From the NCBI GenBank assembly GCA_035498175.1, contig DATKAJ010000072.1, positions 75,507 to 139,506 of the forward strand: a stretch of DNA of 64,000 nt. Reading direction: 5' to 3'. Made by a program: the position numbers and the translations under genes. Numbering within the stretch: position 1 is the first letter of the stretch; each line of letters opens with the position of its first letter. Below the pieces are notes generated by a model. That model was not told where the DNA came from. It did not search any database and saw only the letters and a program-made list of their open reading frames with translations. Shown here in pieces: positions 44,649-54,408 of this stretch. The DNA comes from JALORV01 sp035498175. Lineage in GTDB: Bacteria; Pseudomonadota; Gammaproteobacteria; Burkholderiales; Burkholderiaceae_F.

Positions 44649-44664
44649 GATCGCGCCGCGGCGT

Positions 44665-45102
44665 TCAGGCGTCGCGAAGGCGCAGGGCCTGAATGATCGC
44701 CTGCTCGAGCTCCGGCAGCCGCGCACGGCGCAGGGCCAGCGACACCGGGGGCGTCGCCCGACGCTGTTCGGACCAGATCGGTCCGGGAAAATGAGCATCG
44801 TCCGCGTAGCGTGGAATCAGGTGCCAGTGCAGATGCGGTGTCATGTTGCCGAGGCTGGCGACGTTCATCTTGTCGGGGGTGAGCACCGAGCGCTGGGCCT
44901 GCTCGACCGCAAAGACGAGGCGAAGCAGATGCATGCGATCATCAGCGGAGAGGTCGGTGATTTCCCTGACGTGCATGTTCCAGATAACCCGGATGAATCC
45001 AGGGTATTCCGGCTCGTCGATGGCGACGACGCGCGCCCGACCGTCATCGAAGATCAGGCGGCCGCCTGCGGCCGAGCACAGTTCACAGGTCGTCGAGTTC
45101 AT
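44665..45102 (-). CDS. HIT-family protein
   Basis: 145 residues of the histidine-triad hydrolase family (dinucleotide or nucleoside phosphoramidate hydrolases), with HLHWHLIPR as the triad and the upstream MHVREITDLSADD. The N-terminal CELC and other cysteines could bind zinc. Convergent with the SPOR gene. Physiological substrate unknown. Confidence 0.85.
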   Translation of the reverse strand: MNSTTCELCSAAGGRLIFDDGRARVVAIDEPEYPGFIRVIWNMHVREITDLSADDRMHLLRLVFAVEQAQRSVLTPDKMNVASLGNMTPHLHWHLIPRYADDAHFPGPIWSEQRRATPPVSLALRRARLPELEQAIIQALRLRDA

Positions 45103-45180
45103 CGGTCAAAATTGCCTCGGTTCATCGCGCCTACGCGTGTCCTACATTAAGCTCCGTCGGCCGCATTGCATGGAATCCAT

Positions 45181-45423
45181 ATGAGTTCACAGCGCTCAAA
45201 CATTCTCTGCTGCTCCTTCGCCGCGGTCGTCGCGGCGCTGTGCGGGTGTTCCACCGTCAATCCCTCGCAGGAGCCACGCGTCGTCGGTGAATCGCCGACC
45301 GGCAGCAATATCCCGCGCAAGGATCGCTCAGGTACCGGCGTGAAGACGGTTGATGACCAAAACACCATTCAGGCGCCGCTTCCGCCCGTTTCGCGTCCGC
45401 CGACAGGCTCCGGCGGCGGCTGA
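45181..45423 (+). CDS. Small predicted lipoprotein
   Basis: 80 residues from ATG 45181 (an ATG 5 codons earlier in the frame is possible). A signal peptide ends ALCGC, so a cysteine would be lipidated, followed by a flexible Pro/Thr/Ser/Gly-rich tail that lacks a recognisable domain. The stop is immediately adjacent to the convergent stop of the giant oxidoreductase gene. Unrecognised family, but the lipobox gives moderate support. Confidence 0.6.
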   Translation: MSSQRSNILCCSFAAVVAALCGCSTVNPSQEPRVVGESPTGSNIPRKDRSGTGVKTVDDQNTIQAPLPPVSRPPTGSGGG

Positions 45424-48400
45424 TCACACCAGCACGCGCTCGATGCCGCCGGCGTTGGCCCGGCTCACGTACTCGGGCAGCCACTGCCTGCCGAGCAGGT
45501 ATCTGGCCATTTCGACGACGATGTAGTCGGCATCGATATCGGCATCTTCGCTGTAGCGCTGCAGGCCCTGCAGGCATGATGGGCATGACGTCAGCACCTT
45601 GACCGCGCCGTCGTAGCCGTCGGTGCGCAGCGCCGCCGCGCCCCGCTCGACTTCGGCCTGTTTGCGGAAACGCACCTGGGTGGCCACGTCCGGGCGCGAA
45701 ATCGCAAAGGTGCCGGACTCGCCGCAGCAGCGGTCGCTCAGGGTGATCGCGCTGTGGTCGGCTGTGGCGACCAGTGCGTTCACGGTCTTCAACGGGTCCT
45801 GCTGCTTCATCGGAGTGTGGCAGGGGTCGTGATACATGTAGCGCACGCCGCTCACTCCGTCGACGCGCACACCCTTTTCCAGCAGGTACTCGTGGATGTC
45901 GCCGATGCGGCAGCCCGGGAAGATCTCCTCGAATTTGTAGCTCAGCAGTTGGTCGTAACACGTGCCGCAGCTCACCACGACGGTCTTGATGTCGAGGTAG
46001 TTGAGCGTGTTGGCGACGCGGTGGAACAGCACGCGGTTGTCGGTGATGTTCTTTTCGGCTCTGTCGAACTGCCCGCTGCCACGCTGCGGGTAGCCGCAGC
46101 ACAGGTAACCGGGCGGCAGCACGGTCTGCACGCCGACATGCCACAGCATCGCTTGGGTCGCCAGGCCCACCTGCGAGAACAGGCGCTCCGAACCGCACCC
46201 GGGAAAGTAGAACACCGCCTCGGACTCCGACGTCGTTCGCTGCGGATCGCGAATGATCGGCACGTAGCGCGCATCCTCGATGTCGAGCAGCGCGCGCGCC
46301 GTCTTCTTCGGCAGGTTGCCGGGCATCTTCTTGTTCACGAAGTGGATCACCTGCTCGGCAACCCTCGGGCGGCCGCCGGTGGTCGCCGGCGGGCGGGCGG
46401 TCTGCTCCTTCGCCGCAGGACGGAATATTCGGTTCGCCAGCCGCTGCGCCTTGTAGCCCCACCCGATCATCAGGGTCCGCACGATCCGGATCGTCTGCGG
46501 ATCCCTGACGTTCAGGAAGAACATCGATGCGGCGGTGCCGGGATTGAACTTCTTCTTTCCCATGCGGCGCAGCAGGTCACGCATCGCCATGCTGACGTCG
46601 CCGAAATCGATGTCGACCGGGCAGGGCGATTCGCACTTGTGGCAGACCGTGCAGTGATCGGCCACGTCGCCGAACTCGTCCCAGTGCTTGATGCTGACGC
46701 CGCGCCGCGTCTGCTCTTCGTACAGGAACGCCTCGATCAGCAGCGAAGTGGCGAGGATCTTGTTGCGCGGCGAGTAGAGCAGGTTGGCGCCGGGCACGTG
46801 TGTCGAGCACACCGGCTTGCACTTGCCGCAGCGCAGGCAGTCCTTGATCGCATCCGAGATCGACTTGATGTCGCTCTGCTGCATGATCAGCGACTCGTGA
46901 CCCAGCAGGTTGAAGCTCGGCGTATACGCGTTGCGCAGATCTGCGCCGGGCAGCAGCTTCCCCTTGTTGAAGCGGCCCTCGGGATCGACCGCATTCTTGT
47001 AGCGGCGGAAGCCTGCCGTCTCGTCCTCGGTCAGATATTCGAGCTTCGTGATGCCGATGCCGTGTTCGCCAGAGATCACTCCCTCGAGGTCGCGTGCGAT
47101 CTGCATGATGCGGGCGACCGCGGCGTTGGCCCGCTGCAGCATCGCGTAGTTGTCGGAGTTGACCGGGATGTTGGTGTGCACGTTGCCGTCGCCGGCGTGC
47201 ATGTGCAGTGCGATGAACACGCGCCCGCGCAGCACGCGCGCGTGGATCGCTTCGCACCCGGCGAGCACCGGCGCGAATGCTGCGCCGGCGAAGATGCGCT
47301 CGAGCGGTGCGCGCACCTCGGTCTTCCAGGACACGCGGATCGTGTGGTCCTGCAGCAGGTCGATGACGCGCGCCGGCCGTGCTTCGCCGGGCACATGGGC
47401 GCCGGCCAGATGCGTCAGCCCCAGCTGCGTCAGTTCCTGCAGCGAAGCGGCCAGCGGCGCGTCGAAGTGCGTCAGCAGCCACTGCCAGCGGCGGCGTGTG
47501 AAGCCGACGAGTTCGCGCGCCTGCTCGACGCGGTCGCCGAGGATCTCTGATCGCGGCAGCCGATCGATCCCGACGTCGTCGGTCTTGCCGACGGGAAATG
47601 GCGATGCCAGGTACTCGTCGATCTCGTCGAGCAGTTCCAGCTTGTTCTCGATCGACAGGCCTACATTGAGCCGCTCGATCGCGTCGGTGTATTCGCCCAT
47701 CCGTGCCAGCGGAATGACGACGTCTTCATTAAGCTTGAACGCGTTCGTGTGACGCGAGATCGCGGCGGTTTTCGCGCGGTCGAGCCAGAACTTCTTGCGC
47801 GTTTCGGCGCTGACGGCGATAAAGCCTTCGCCGCTGCGCGAGTTGGCGATGCGCACGACTTCCGAAGCGGCGCGTGCGACCCCGTTATCGTCGTCGCCGA
47901 CGATGTCGCCGATCAGCACCATCTTCGGCAGGCCGCCGCGGCGCGACTTGGTCGCGTAGCCGACCGCGCGCAGATAGCGCTCGTCGAGGTGCTCGAGGCC
48001 GGCCAGGATCGCTCCGTCTGGCCGCCGGGCGAGGTACTCGGTGACCTCGACGATCGACGGCACCGCCTCCTGCGCGCGCCCGAAGAACTCCAGGCACACC
48101 GTGCGGATGTGCTTCGGCATCCGGTGCACGACCCAGCGCGCCGAAGTGATCAGGCCGTCGCAGCCTTCCTTCTGAACGCCCGGCAATCCGCCGAGGAACT
48201 TGTCGGTGACGTCCTTGCCGAGGCCGACCTTGCGGAACTGCGCACCGGGAACGACGAGGCGCTCGCTGCGCAGTATCCTGGCCTTCGCCGCGGGCTGGCG
48301 TCCATCCTTCCACGTGAGTTCGAACACCGCCTCGGCGGCGTCATGGATCTTGCCGAGGTTGTGGCCGACACGCTGCACCTCGAGCCAGTTGCCTTCCGGG

Positions 48401-49374
48401 TCGACCATACGCCACCAGGCGAGGTTGTCGACCGCCGTGCCCCACAGCACCGCCTTCTTGCCGCCGGCGTTCATCGCGATGTTGCCGCCGACGCAGGACG
48501 CGTCGGCAGATGTCGGGTCGACCGCAAACACATGCCCGCCGCGCTCGGCCGCGTCGCTGACGCGCTTGGTGACGACGCCGGCCTCGGCGAACACGGTCGG
48601 TACCGGCTCGGTCACGCCCGCCAGCGCAACGCGCTCGATCTCGGACATCGCCTCGAGCTTCTCGGTGTTGATCACCGCGGACAGCGGGGTCAGCGGCACC
48701 GCGCCGCCGGTGTAGCCCGTGCCGCCGCCGCGCGGGATGATGGTCAGGCCGAGTTCGACGCAGGCGCGCACGAGGCCGGGGACCTCGTCTTCACGATCGG
48801 GCTGCAGCACGACGAACGGATATTCGACGCGCCAGTCGGTGGCATCGGTCACGTGCGAGACGCGTGCGAAGCCGTCGAAGCGGATGTTGTCTTCGCGCGT
48901 GTGACGCGCGAGCACGCGGCGCGCGGCCTTGCGCAGGTCCCAGGTCGAGCGGAATTCGTCCTCGAAGCTCTGCACCGCGCGGCGCGCGGCCGCGAGCAAC
49001 TGGCCGACCTTCGCATCGCGTCCGGCGTCCTCGGGCTGGCGCCGCTTTTCGATCTCGCCGAGCCGGTGGTGCAGCGCCCCGATCAGCGCTGTGCGGCGCT
49101 TCGGGTTGTCGAGCAGGTCGTCCTGCAGGTAGGGATTGCGGCGGACGACCCAGATGTCGCCGAGCACCTCGTACAACATGCGCGCCGAGCGGCCGGTGCG
49201 CCTTTCGCTGCGCAATTCGTCGAGCACGCGCCAGGCGTCAGGCCCGAGCAGGCGGATCACGATCTCGCGATCCGAGAACGACGTGTAGTTGTACGGAATC
49301 TCGCGCAACCGAACCGGAGGTTCGATCAGCGCGGGATCGGAGCGCAATCCCTTCGGAGGGACGGGAGCGTTCAT
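45424..49374 (-). CDS. DUF3683 FAD/Fe-S oxidoreductase, D-lactate or D-2-hydroxyacid dehydrogenase type
   Basis: 1316 residues combining several modules. N-terminal DUF3683 (about 15-130; IPYNYTSFSDREIVIRLLG). A VAO-type FAD domain follows (PRGGGTGYTGGAVPLTPLS at about 213-231). A cap or C-terminal FAD-oxidase region contains LHMHAGDGNVHTNIPV. A ferredoxin-like pair is CLRCGKCKPVC and CTVCHKCESPCP. Two CCG heterodisulfide-type motifs follow (CCGYPQRGSG, CCGESGTFAI), plus a membrane-associated C-terminus. Expected to oxidise a D-2-hydroxyacid and pass electrons to quinone. Substrate uncertain. Monocistronic. Confidence 0.88.
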   Translation of the reverse strand: MNAPVPPKGLRSDPALIEPPVRLREIPYNYTSFSDREIVIRLLGPDAWRVLDELRSERRTGRSARMLYEVLGDIWVVRRNPYLQDDLLDNPKRRTALIGALHHRLGEIEKRRQPEDAGRDAKVGQLLAAARRAVQSFEDEFRSTWDLRKAARRVLARHTREDNIRFDGFARVSHVTDATDWRVEYPFVVLQPDREDEVPGLVRACVELGLTIIPRGGGTGYTGGAVPLTPLSAVINTEKLEAMSEIERVALAGVTEPVPTVFAEAGVVTKRVSDAAERGGHVFAVDPTSADASCVGGNIAMNAGGKKAVLWGTAVDNLAWWRMVDPEGNWLEVQRVGHNLGKIHDAAEAVFELTWKDGRQPAAKARILRSERLVVPGAQFRKVGLGKDVTDKFLGGLPGVQKEGCDGLITSARWVVHRMPKHIRTVCLEFFGRAQEAVPSIVEVTEYLARRPDGAILAGLEHLDERYLRAVGYATKSRRGGLPKMVLIGDIVGDDDNGVARAASEVVRIANSRSGEGFIAVSAETRKKFWLDRAKTAAISRHTNAFKLNEDVVIPLARMGEYTDAIERLNVGLSIENKLELLDEIDEYLASPFPVGKTDDVGIDRLPRSEILGDRVEQARELVGFTRRRWQWLLTHFDAPLAASLQELTQLGLTHLAGAHVPGEARPARVIDLLQDHTIRVSWKTEVRAPLERIFAGAAFAPVLAGCEAIHARVLRGRVFIALHMHAGDGNVHTNIPVNSDNYAMLQRANAAVARIMQIARDLEGVISGEHGIGITKLEYLTEDETAGFRRYKNAVDPEGRFNKGKLLPGADLRNAYTPSFNLLGHESLIMQQSDIKSISDAIKDCLRCGKCKPVCSTHVPGANLLYSPRNKILATSLLIEAFLYEEQTRRGVSIKHWDEFGDVADHCTVCHKCESPCPVDIDFGDVSMAMRDLLRRMGKKKFNPGTAASMFFLNVRDPQTIRIVRTLMIGWGYKAQRLANRIFRPAAKEQTARPPATTGGRPRVAEQVIHFVNKKMPGNLPKKTARALLDIEDARYVPIIRDPQRTTSESEAVFYFPGCGSERLFSQVGLATQAMLWHVGVQTVLPPGYLCCGYPQRGSGQFDRAEKNITDNRVLFHRVANTLNYLDIKTVVVSCGTCYDQLLSYKFEEIFPGCRIGDIHEYLLEKGVRVDGVSGVRYMYHDPCHTPMKQQDPLKTVNALVATADHSAITLSDRCCGESGTFAISRPDVATQVRFRKQAEVERGAAALRTDGYDGAVKVLTSCPSCLQGLQRYSEDADIDADYIVVEMARYLLGRQWLPEYVSRANAGGIERVLV

Positions 49375-49479
49375 GAAGTCGGGCCGATGGCCCCTGCGGA
49401 CGCCTGGACCCGAATTGTATCTTTTGCATCGCAGCGAACACCGAAGTCCCGCGCCGCTTTGCGGCGCCCGACCGAGGGC

Positions 49480-50502
49480 TCAGGCCACGAGCGGTGGCTC
49501 CTGCGTCGCAGCGATCTGCTCGCGCAGTTCGAGGACGCGGTCCTGCCAGTAGCGCTGCGTATTGAACCAGGGAAACGCTGCGGGAAACGCGGGGTCGTTC
49601 CAGCGGCGCGCAATCCACGCGGCGTAGTGGATCAGCCGCAAGGTCCGCAGCGCCTCGACCAGATGCAGTTCGCGCCGGTCGAACTCGCTGAAATCCTCAT
49701 AGCCGGCGAGCAGGTCCGCGAGGCGCTGCGTCTGCTCGGCGCGATCGGCACCGAGCAGCATCCACAGGTCCTGGACGGCCGGGCCTGTGCGCGCATCATC
49801 GAAGTCGACGAAGTGCGGACCGTGCTCGGTCAGCCCGTCGTACCACAGCACGTTGCCCTCGTGCACGTCGCCGTGCACCCGGATCGTGGCGACCGAGCCC
49901 GCGCGTTCGTATGCGCGTGCGACCTCGTCGAGCGCCTGCTGCGATACGCCCGCGTAGACCTCGCGCAGTTCGGCGGGCAGCCAGTCGTGGCGCAGAAGGT
50001 AATCGCGCGGCTCGCGGCCGAAGGTTTCTATATCGAGGGAAGGGCGCACAGCGAACGGCCGGCTTCGCCCGACGGCGTGCATGCGCCCGAGAAAGCGCCC
50101 GATCCACTCGAGCACCTCCGTGTTGTCTAGCAATGGCGCGCGCCCGCCGCGCCGGGCGAAGACCGAGAAGCGAAAGTCGGTGTAGCGATTCAGCGTCCGG
50201 CCATGCAGTGGCCGCGGCGGTACGGCAGTCACTTCGGCCGCCGCGAGTTCGGCGGTGAACGCGTGCTCCTCGAGGATCTGCGCGTCGGTCCAGCGGCCGG
50301 GCCGGTAGAACTTCGCGACGACGAATCCCGGCTGGCCGTCGTCGAGCTCAACACCGACCTGGAAGACGCGGTTCTCGTAGCTGTTCAGCGCGAGCAGCGA
50401 GCCGGTGGTGACGAGTCCTGCACCGTCGAGCGCGTTGAGCACCACATCGGGAGTCAGGCCCGAGTAGGGCGCGGCGTCGGGCGTGTCTTCCATGGCGCGC
50501 AT
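49480..50502 (-). CDS. srkA: Stress response kinase A (SrkA/YihE) family
   Basis: 340 residues of the aminoglycoside-phosphotransferase-like kinase fold. Start at ATG 50502 (or ATG 50493, three codons on). NSYENRVFQVG, VAKFYRPGRWTDAQI with ATP-site Lys, RVHGDVHEGNVLWYDG (catalytic loop) and FVDFDDARTGPAVQDLW (metal DFD). In E. coli the protein phosphorylates Ser/Thr and counteracts stress-induced death; that role is transferred by homology. Confidence 0.85.
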   Translation of the reverse strand: MRAMEDTPDAAPYSGLTPDVVLNALDGAGLVTTGSLLALNSYENRVFQVGVELDDGQPGFVVAKFYRPGRWTDAQILEEHAFTAELAAAEVTAVPPRPLHGRTLNRYTDFRFSVFARRGGRAPLLDNTEVLEWIGRFLGRMHAVGRSRPFAVRPSLDIETFGREPRDYLLRHDWLPAELREVYAGVSQQALDEVARAYERAGSVATIRVHGDVHEGNVLWYDGLTEHGPHFVDFDDARTGPAVQDLWMLLGADRAEQTQRLADLLAGYEDFSEFDRRELHLVEALRTLRLIHYAAWIARRWNDPAFPAAFPWFNTQRYWQDRVLELREQIAATQEPPLVA

Positions 50503-50556
50503 GGTAGGCCAGCGGCGCGCCAGCCCCGTGGTACTTTCTGCGGTCGGAGGAGGGCC

Positions 50557-52083
50557 ATGCCCGCACAGGAATACCTGCGCCGAGTCCTGACGGCGCGCGT
50601 GTACGACGTTGCGATCGAGTCACCGCTGGAAGAAGCGCCACGATTGTCGACGCGGCTCGGCAATCGGGTGCTGCTGAAGCGTGAGGACCTGCAACCGGTC
50701 AAGAGCTTCAAGCTGCGCGGCGCCTACAACAAGATGGCGCGGATGCCCCGCGAACAACTCAAGCGCGGGGTCATCGCGGCGTCGGCTGGCAATCACGCTC
50801 AGGGCGTGGCGCTGGCTGCGCAGAAGCTCGGTTGCCGCGCGGTGATCGTGATGCCGGTAACGACGCCGCAGGTGAAGGTCGAAGCGGTGCAGTCGCGCGG
50901 CGCCGAGGTCATCCTGCACGGTGACTCGTACTCGGATGCCTACGCGCACGCGCTCGAGCTGCAGGCCAGGCGCAAGCTTACGTTCGTGCATCCCTTCGAC
51001 GATCCGGACGTGATCGCCGGGCAGGGCACGGTGGCGATGGAGATCCTGCGGCAGCACCATCCGGCCGAGCACGGCCCGCTGCACGCGGTGTTCGTGCCGA
51101 TCGGCGGTGGCGGACTCATCTCCGGCGTCGCGGCGTACTTCAAGGCGCTGGCGCCCGACGTGAAGGTCGTCGGCGTGCAGACCGTCGACTCCGATGCGAT
51201 GGCGCGCTCGGTCGCAGCCGGGCGTCGCGTGCAGCTGCACGACGTGGGACTCTTTTCCGACGGCACGGCGGTGCGCCAGGTCGGCGAGGAGACCTTCCGG
51301 CTGTGCCGGCAGTTCGTCGACGAAGTCGTGCTGGTCGATACCGACGCGATCTGCGCGGCCATTCGCGATGTCTTCCAGGACACGCGCTCGATCCTCGAGC
51401 CCGCAGGTGCGCTGGCGATCGCCGGCATGAAGGCCTACGCCGCGCGCGACAAGCTTAAGGGCAGGACGCTGGTTGCCGTCGCTTCGGGCGCCAACATGAA
51501 TTTCGATCGCCTGCGCTTCGTCGCCGAGCGTACCGAGGTCGGCGAGGCGCGCGAGGCGTTGTTCGCAGTGACCATTCCGGAGGAGCGCGGCAGCTTCAAG
51601 CGCTTCTGCGAACTCGTGGGCAGCCGCAGCGTCACCGAATTCAACTATCGCATCAGCGACGCGGTTCAGGCGCAGGTCTTCGTCGGCATCAGCACGGCCA
51701 GCGCCGGTGACAACGAGAAGCTCGCGAGGAGCTTCCGCCAGCATGGCTACCCGACCGTCGATCTGACGCACGATGAGCTGGCTGCGGAGCATGTGCGCTA
51801 CATGGTCGGCGGGAAGAGCGTGCTGGCCGAGGGCGAGCGCGTTTACCGCTTCGAGTTTCCTGAGCGTCCCGGAGCGCTGATGAAGTTCCTGACCAGCATG
51901 GCGCCGGGATGGAACATCTCGATGTTCCACTATCGCAACCAGGGCGCGGACTACTCGCGCGTTCTGGTGGGCCTGCAGGTGCCGCATGCGGAGCGGCGTG
52001 GCTTTGCGACGTTCCTCGACGAACTCGGCTACCGGCACTGGGACGAGACATCGAACCCGGCTTACCAGCTTTTCCTCGCCTGA
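50557..52083 (+). CDS. ilvA: Biosynthetic threonine ammonia-lyase
   Basis: Threonine to 2-oxobutyrate, first step of isoleucine synthesis. 508 residues from ATG 50557, with GGAGGAGGG upstream. PLP lysine Lys52 in VKSFKLRGAYNKM, phosphate loop IGGGGLISGVAAY, SAGNHAQGV. The C-terminal third contains two ACT-like regulatory modules (LFAVTIPEERGSFKRFC, YRFEFPERPGALMKFL), so isoleucine feedback is expected. Divergent from srkA. Confidence 0.95.
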   Translation: MPAQEYLRRVLTARVYDVAIESPLEEAPRLSTRLGNRVLLKREDLQPVKSFKLRGAYNKMARMPREQLKRGVIAASAGNHAQGVALAAQKLGCRAVIVMPVTTPQVKVEAVQSRGAEVILHGDSYSDAYAHALELQARRKLTFVHPFDDPDVIAGQGTVAMEILRQHHPAEHGPLHAVFVPIGGGGLISGVAAYFKALAPDVKVVGVQTVDSDAMARSVAAGRRVQLHDVGLFSDGTAVRQVGEETFRLCRQFVDEVVLVDTDAICAAIRDVFQDTRSILEPAGALAIAGMKAYAARDKLKGRTLVAVASGANMNFDRLRFVAERTEVGEAREALFAVTIPEERGSFKRFCELVGSRSVTEFNYRISDAVQAQVFVGISTASAGDNEKLARSFRQHGYPTVDLTHDELAAEHVRYMVGGKSVLAEGERVYRFEFPERPGALMKFLTSMAPGWNISMFHYRNQGADYSRVLVGLQVPHAERRGFATFLDELGYRHWDETSNPAYQLFLA

Positions 52084-52090
52084 AGCCTCG

Positions 52091-52567
52091 ATGCTGCGCG
52101 CGCTCCTCGCCAAGAGCCGCTACCTGGTGCTGGCCGCCGTGCTGGGCTCGCTCGCCGCGGCGCTGGCGCTGTTCGCCTACGGACTGGCCGAATCGGTCGT
52201 TGTGCTGGTGGACTTGGTGACCAAGGCCGACGTCAGCAGCACGGGCGCGAAGCTGCTCGCGCTCGCGTTCATCGAGATCGTTGACCTGTTCCTGCTCGGC
52301 ACCGTGCTGCTGATCATCGCGCTCGGGCTGTACGAACTGTTCATCAACGCCGACATCGAGCTGCCCGAGTGGCTCCAGGTACGCACGTTCGACGACCTGA
52401 AGAACAAGCTGATCGGCGTCGTCATCGTCGTGCTGGCGGTCCTGTTCCTGGGACTCGTCGTCTCATGGGATGGCGAGCGCGATCTGCTGCGCGTCGGCGC
52501 GGCGATCGCACTGGTCATCGCGGCCCTCACCTATTTCCTCTCGAACGCCAAGGGTGGCAAGGGCTGA
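52091..52567 (+). CDS. YqhA/UPF0114-family membrane protein
   Basis: 158 residues with four hydrophobic segments: LVLAAVLGSLAAALALFAYG, IEIVDLFLLGTVLLIIALGL, IGVVIVVLAVLFLGLVV, and a C-terminal VGAAIALVIAALTYFL. The spacing and the DFxLLG/ELF pattern fit UPF0114. Function unknown. It begins 7 bp after the ilvA stop and may be co-transcribed. Confidence 0.85.
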   Translation: MLRALLAKSRYLVLAAVLGSLAAALALFAYGLAESVVVLVDLVTKADVSSTGAKLLALAFIEIVDLFLLGTVLLIIALGLYELFINADIELPEWLQVRTFDDLKNKLIGVVIVVLAVLFLGLVVSWDGERDLLRVGAAIALVIAALTYFLSNAKGGKG

Positions 52568-52690
52568 AGCGGGCCGGCCACCGGCCGGACGTCGAATCTT
52601 CCGCATTTCCGGCGCCGCAGGCGCCGCAGCGTCCGAACACGCAGGCCGCCAAGATGCCTCCCATCAATGACGCGACAGGCGGGGGCCGAA

Positions 52691-53002
52691 ATGTACGGGA
52701 TGAGCGACGACGCGATGGCGTTGACCGTGGCGGAAGCCACGATGCAGGAGTGGCAGGTCGCGCTGGAATTCATCCGCACCTGCACACCAGCAGCCTTTGC
52801 GCCGTCGCTGCAGCGGTCCGACCTGGCGGTTGCGCGGCCCGGCGCGCGCCTGTTCGCCCTTGCCCCGGCCCGACCTGCAGCGCGGCGGCCGGTGACACCG
52901 GCGCGCGGCTCGGCCGACGACGGCGCATCGGCGGTCGGTGGCGCCCGGACGGCGTACTGGCTCGCGCTCGCCGCCGTCCTTGCCGCAGTTCTGCTTATCT
53001 AG
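52691..53002 (+). CDS. Hypothetical tail-anchored small protein
   Basis: 103 residues from ATG 52691 (frame open from 52667). A soluble N-terminal helical part (MALTVAEATMQEWQVALEFI), a Pro/Ala/Arg-rich linker, then a hydrophobic C-terminus (AYWLALAAVLAAVLLI) suggesting a tail anchor. No homology recognised. The placement between genes in a 499-bp space, otherwise without features, argues mildly for a real gene. Confidence 0.38.
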   Translation: MYGMSDDAMALTVAEATMQEWQVALEFIRTCTPAAFAPSLQRSDLAVARPGARLFALAPARPAARRPVTPARGSADDGASAVGGARTAYWLALAAVLAAVLLI

Positions 53003-53065
53003 GTCCGCGTTCGCCGCGCCTCGGTCGCGGCCCAGGGGCGACGACCTGGAGCGCGACGCGCGGGA

Positions 53066-54016
53066 CTATTCCGCTTCGGCGAAACGGATCACGCCGTGCG
53101 TAGGCTCGTCCTCCGCCGCACACGGCTCGTCATCGAAGGCGATGTCACCGTCGGCAAGTGGCTGCCCCGTCGGCCGCAGCCCGGCGAAGTCGTAGAGTCC
53201 TCGATCCATCAGGTGCGACGGCACCACGCGCGCCAGTGCATTGAACGTGTTCTTCACCCGCCCCGGGAATCGCTTATCCCACTCCTGCAGCATCCGCCTC
53301 ACCTCCTGCCGCTTCAGGTTGTCCTGCGAGCCGCACAGATTGCAGGGAATGATCGGGAACTGCTTGATCGCGGCAAAACGCACGAGATCGGCCTCCGGAG
53401 CGTAGGCCAGCGGCCGGATCACGATGTTGCGCCCGTCGTCCGAGACGAGTTTCGGCGGCATGCTCTTGATGCGCCCACCGTAGAAGAGATTGAGGAAGAA
53501 CGTGGCCAGAATGTCGTCGCGATGGTGGCCGAGCGCGATCTTCGTCGCGCCGAGTTCGCGTGCGACGCGATACAGAACGCCGCGCCGCAGCCGCGAGCAC
53601 AGCGAGCACATCGTCCGCCCGGCCGGGATCACCCGCGTGACGATCGAGTATGTGTCCTGCGTCTCGATACGGAAAGGCACGCCGCGGTGGGCGAGGTAAG
53701 CCGGCAGCACATCGGCCGGGAAGCCCGGCTGCTTCTGGTCGAGGTTGACGGCGACGATCTCGAAGTCGATCGGAGCGCGATCGCGCAAGGTCAGCAGGAT
53801 CTCGAGCAGGCTGTAGCTGTCCTTGCCGCCGGACAGACACACCATCACCCTGTCGCCGCGTTCGATCATGCCGAAGTCGCCGATTGCCTGGCCGACCAGC
53901 CGGATCAGGCGCTTCTCGAGCTTCGCGTCCTCGCGCGCGGCCCTCTGCGGCGCGCTTCGCGGAATTACTGCGCCCTGTGCCGTAGCACTGGCGCGCCGAT
54001 CTGTCGCTGCGCTCAC
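53066..54016 (-). CDS. ttcA: tRNA 2-thiocytidine biosynthesis protein TtcA
   Basis: ATP-dependent, Fe-S-containing sulfurtransferase that thiolates C32 of certain tRNAs. 316 residues from GTG 54016, overlapping the folB stop by 4 bp. PP-loop SGGKDSYSLLE, and the cysteine pairs CSLCSRLRRG and CNLCGSQDNLKRQ. The N-terminal ~30 residues are a poorly conserved basic extension. Confidence 0.94.
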   Translation of the reverse strand: MSAATDRRASATAQGAVIPRSAPQRAAREDAKLEKRLIRLVGQAIGDFGMIERGDRVMVCLSGGKDSYSLLEILLTLRDRAPIDFEIVAVNLDQKQPGFPADVLPAYLAHRGVPFRIETQDTYSIVTRVIPAGRTMCSLCSRLRRGVLYRVARELGATKIALGHHRDDILATFFLNLFYGGRIKSMPPKLVSDDGRNIVIRPLAYAPEADLVRFAAIKQFPIIPCNLCGSQDNLKRQEVRRMLQEWDKRFPGRVKNTFNALARVVPSHLMDRGLYDFAGLRPTGQPLADGDIAFDDEPCAAEDEPTHGVIRFAEAE

Positions 54017-54408
54017 GGCGCATCCTTGAAATGCAGGACTTCGATGCCGACCGCGTCGACATCGGCATAGACGTCCGGCTTTTCGCTGGCGACTCGCACT
54101 GCGCGCACTGCGGGGTGCGCCAGCAGGCTGCGGGCGATGTCGTCGACCAGTGTCTCCTGCAGGTTGATGTGCCCCTGCTCGATGCGGTGGCGGATCGTCA
54201 GCCGGATAAAGTCGTAATCGACCACCTCGTGGATCTTGTCGTGGCGCGGCGTCGAAAGCGCCAGCGGCACAAAGAGGTCCACGTTGAGGGCGAGGCGCTG
54301 CGCGCCTTCCTTCTCAGCAGCGTGAATGCCGATGTTGGCGTCGACGACGTAATGCCGCAGGAAGAGCCGGCGGCAGTCGGCGAGGCGTGGGTCGAGCAGG
54401 CCAGTCAT
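54013..54408 (-). CDS. folB: Dihydroneopterin aldolase
   Basis: Folate pathway: 7,8-dihydroneopterin to 6-hydroxymethyl-dihydropterin. 131 residues, T-fold. NIGIHAAEKEGAQRLALNVDL at the start with the family's Glu, and the later VRAVRVASEKPDVYADVDAVGIE. Overlaps the pteridine reductase gene (ATGA) upstream and the ttcA start downstream. Confidence 0.9.
   Translation of the reverse strand: MTGLLDPRLADCRRLFLRHYVVDANIGIHAAEKEGAQRLALNVDLFVPLALSTPRHDKIHEVVDYDFIRLTIRHRIEQGHINLQETLVDDIARSLLAHPAVRAVRVASEKPDVYADVDAVGIEVLHFKDAP

Noticed and set aside
49375..49479. TACAAT-like -10 (49419-49414, minus) for the oxidoreductase gene
   Set aside because: No acceptable -35 at a proper distance; recorded only as a weak possibility.
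45754..50130. Long plus-strand frames of 598 and 793 residues opposite the giant oxidoreductase
   Set aside because: Their reading is the His/Arg/Asp/Val-rich composition typical of antisense high-GC frames, with no domain or start signal; the minus-strand gene is fully supported.
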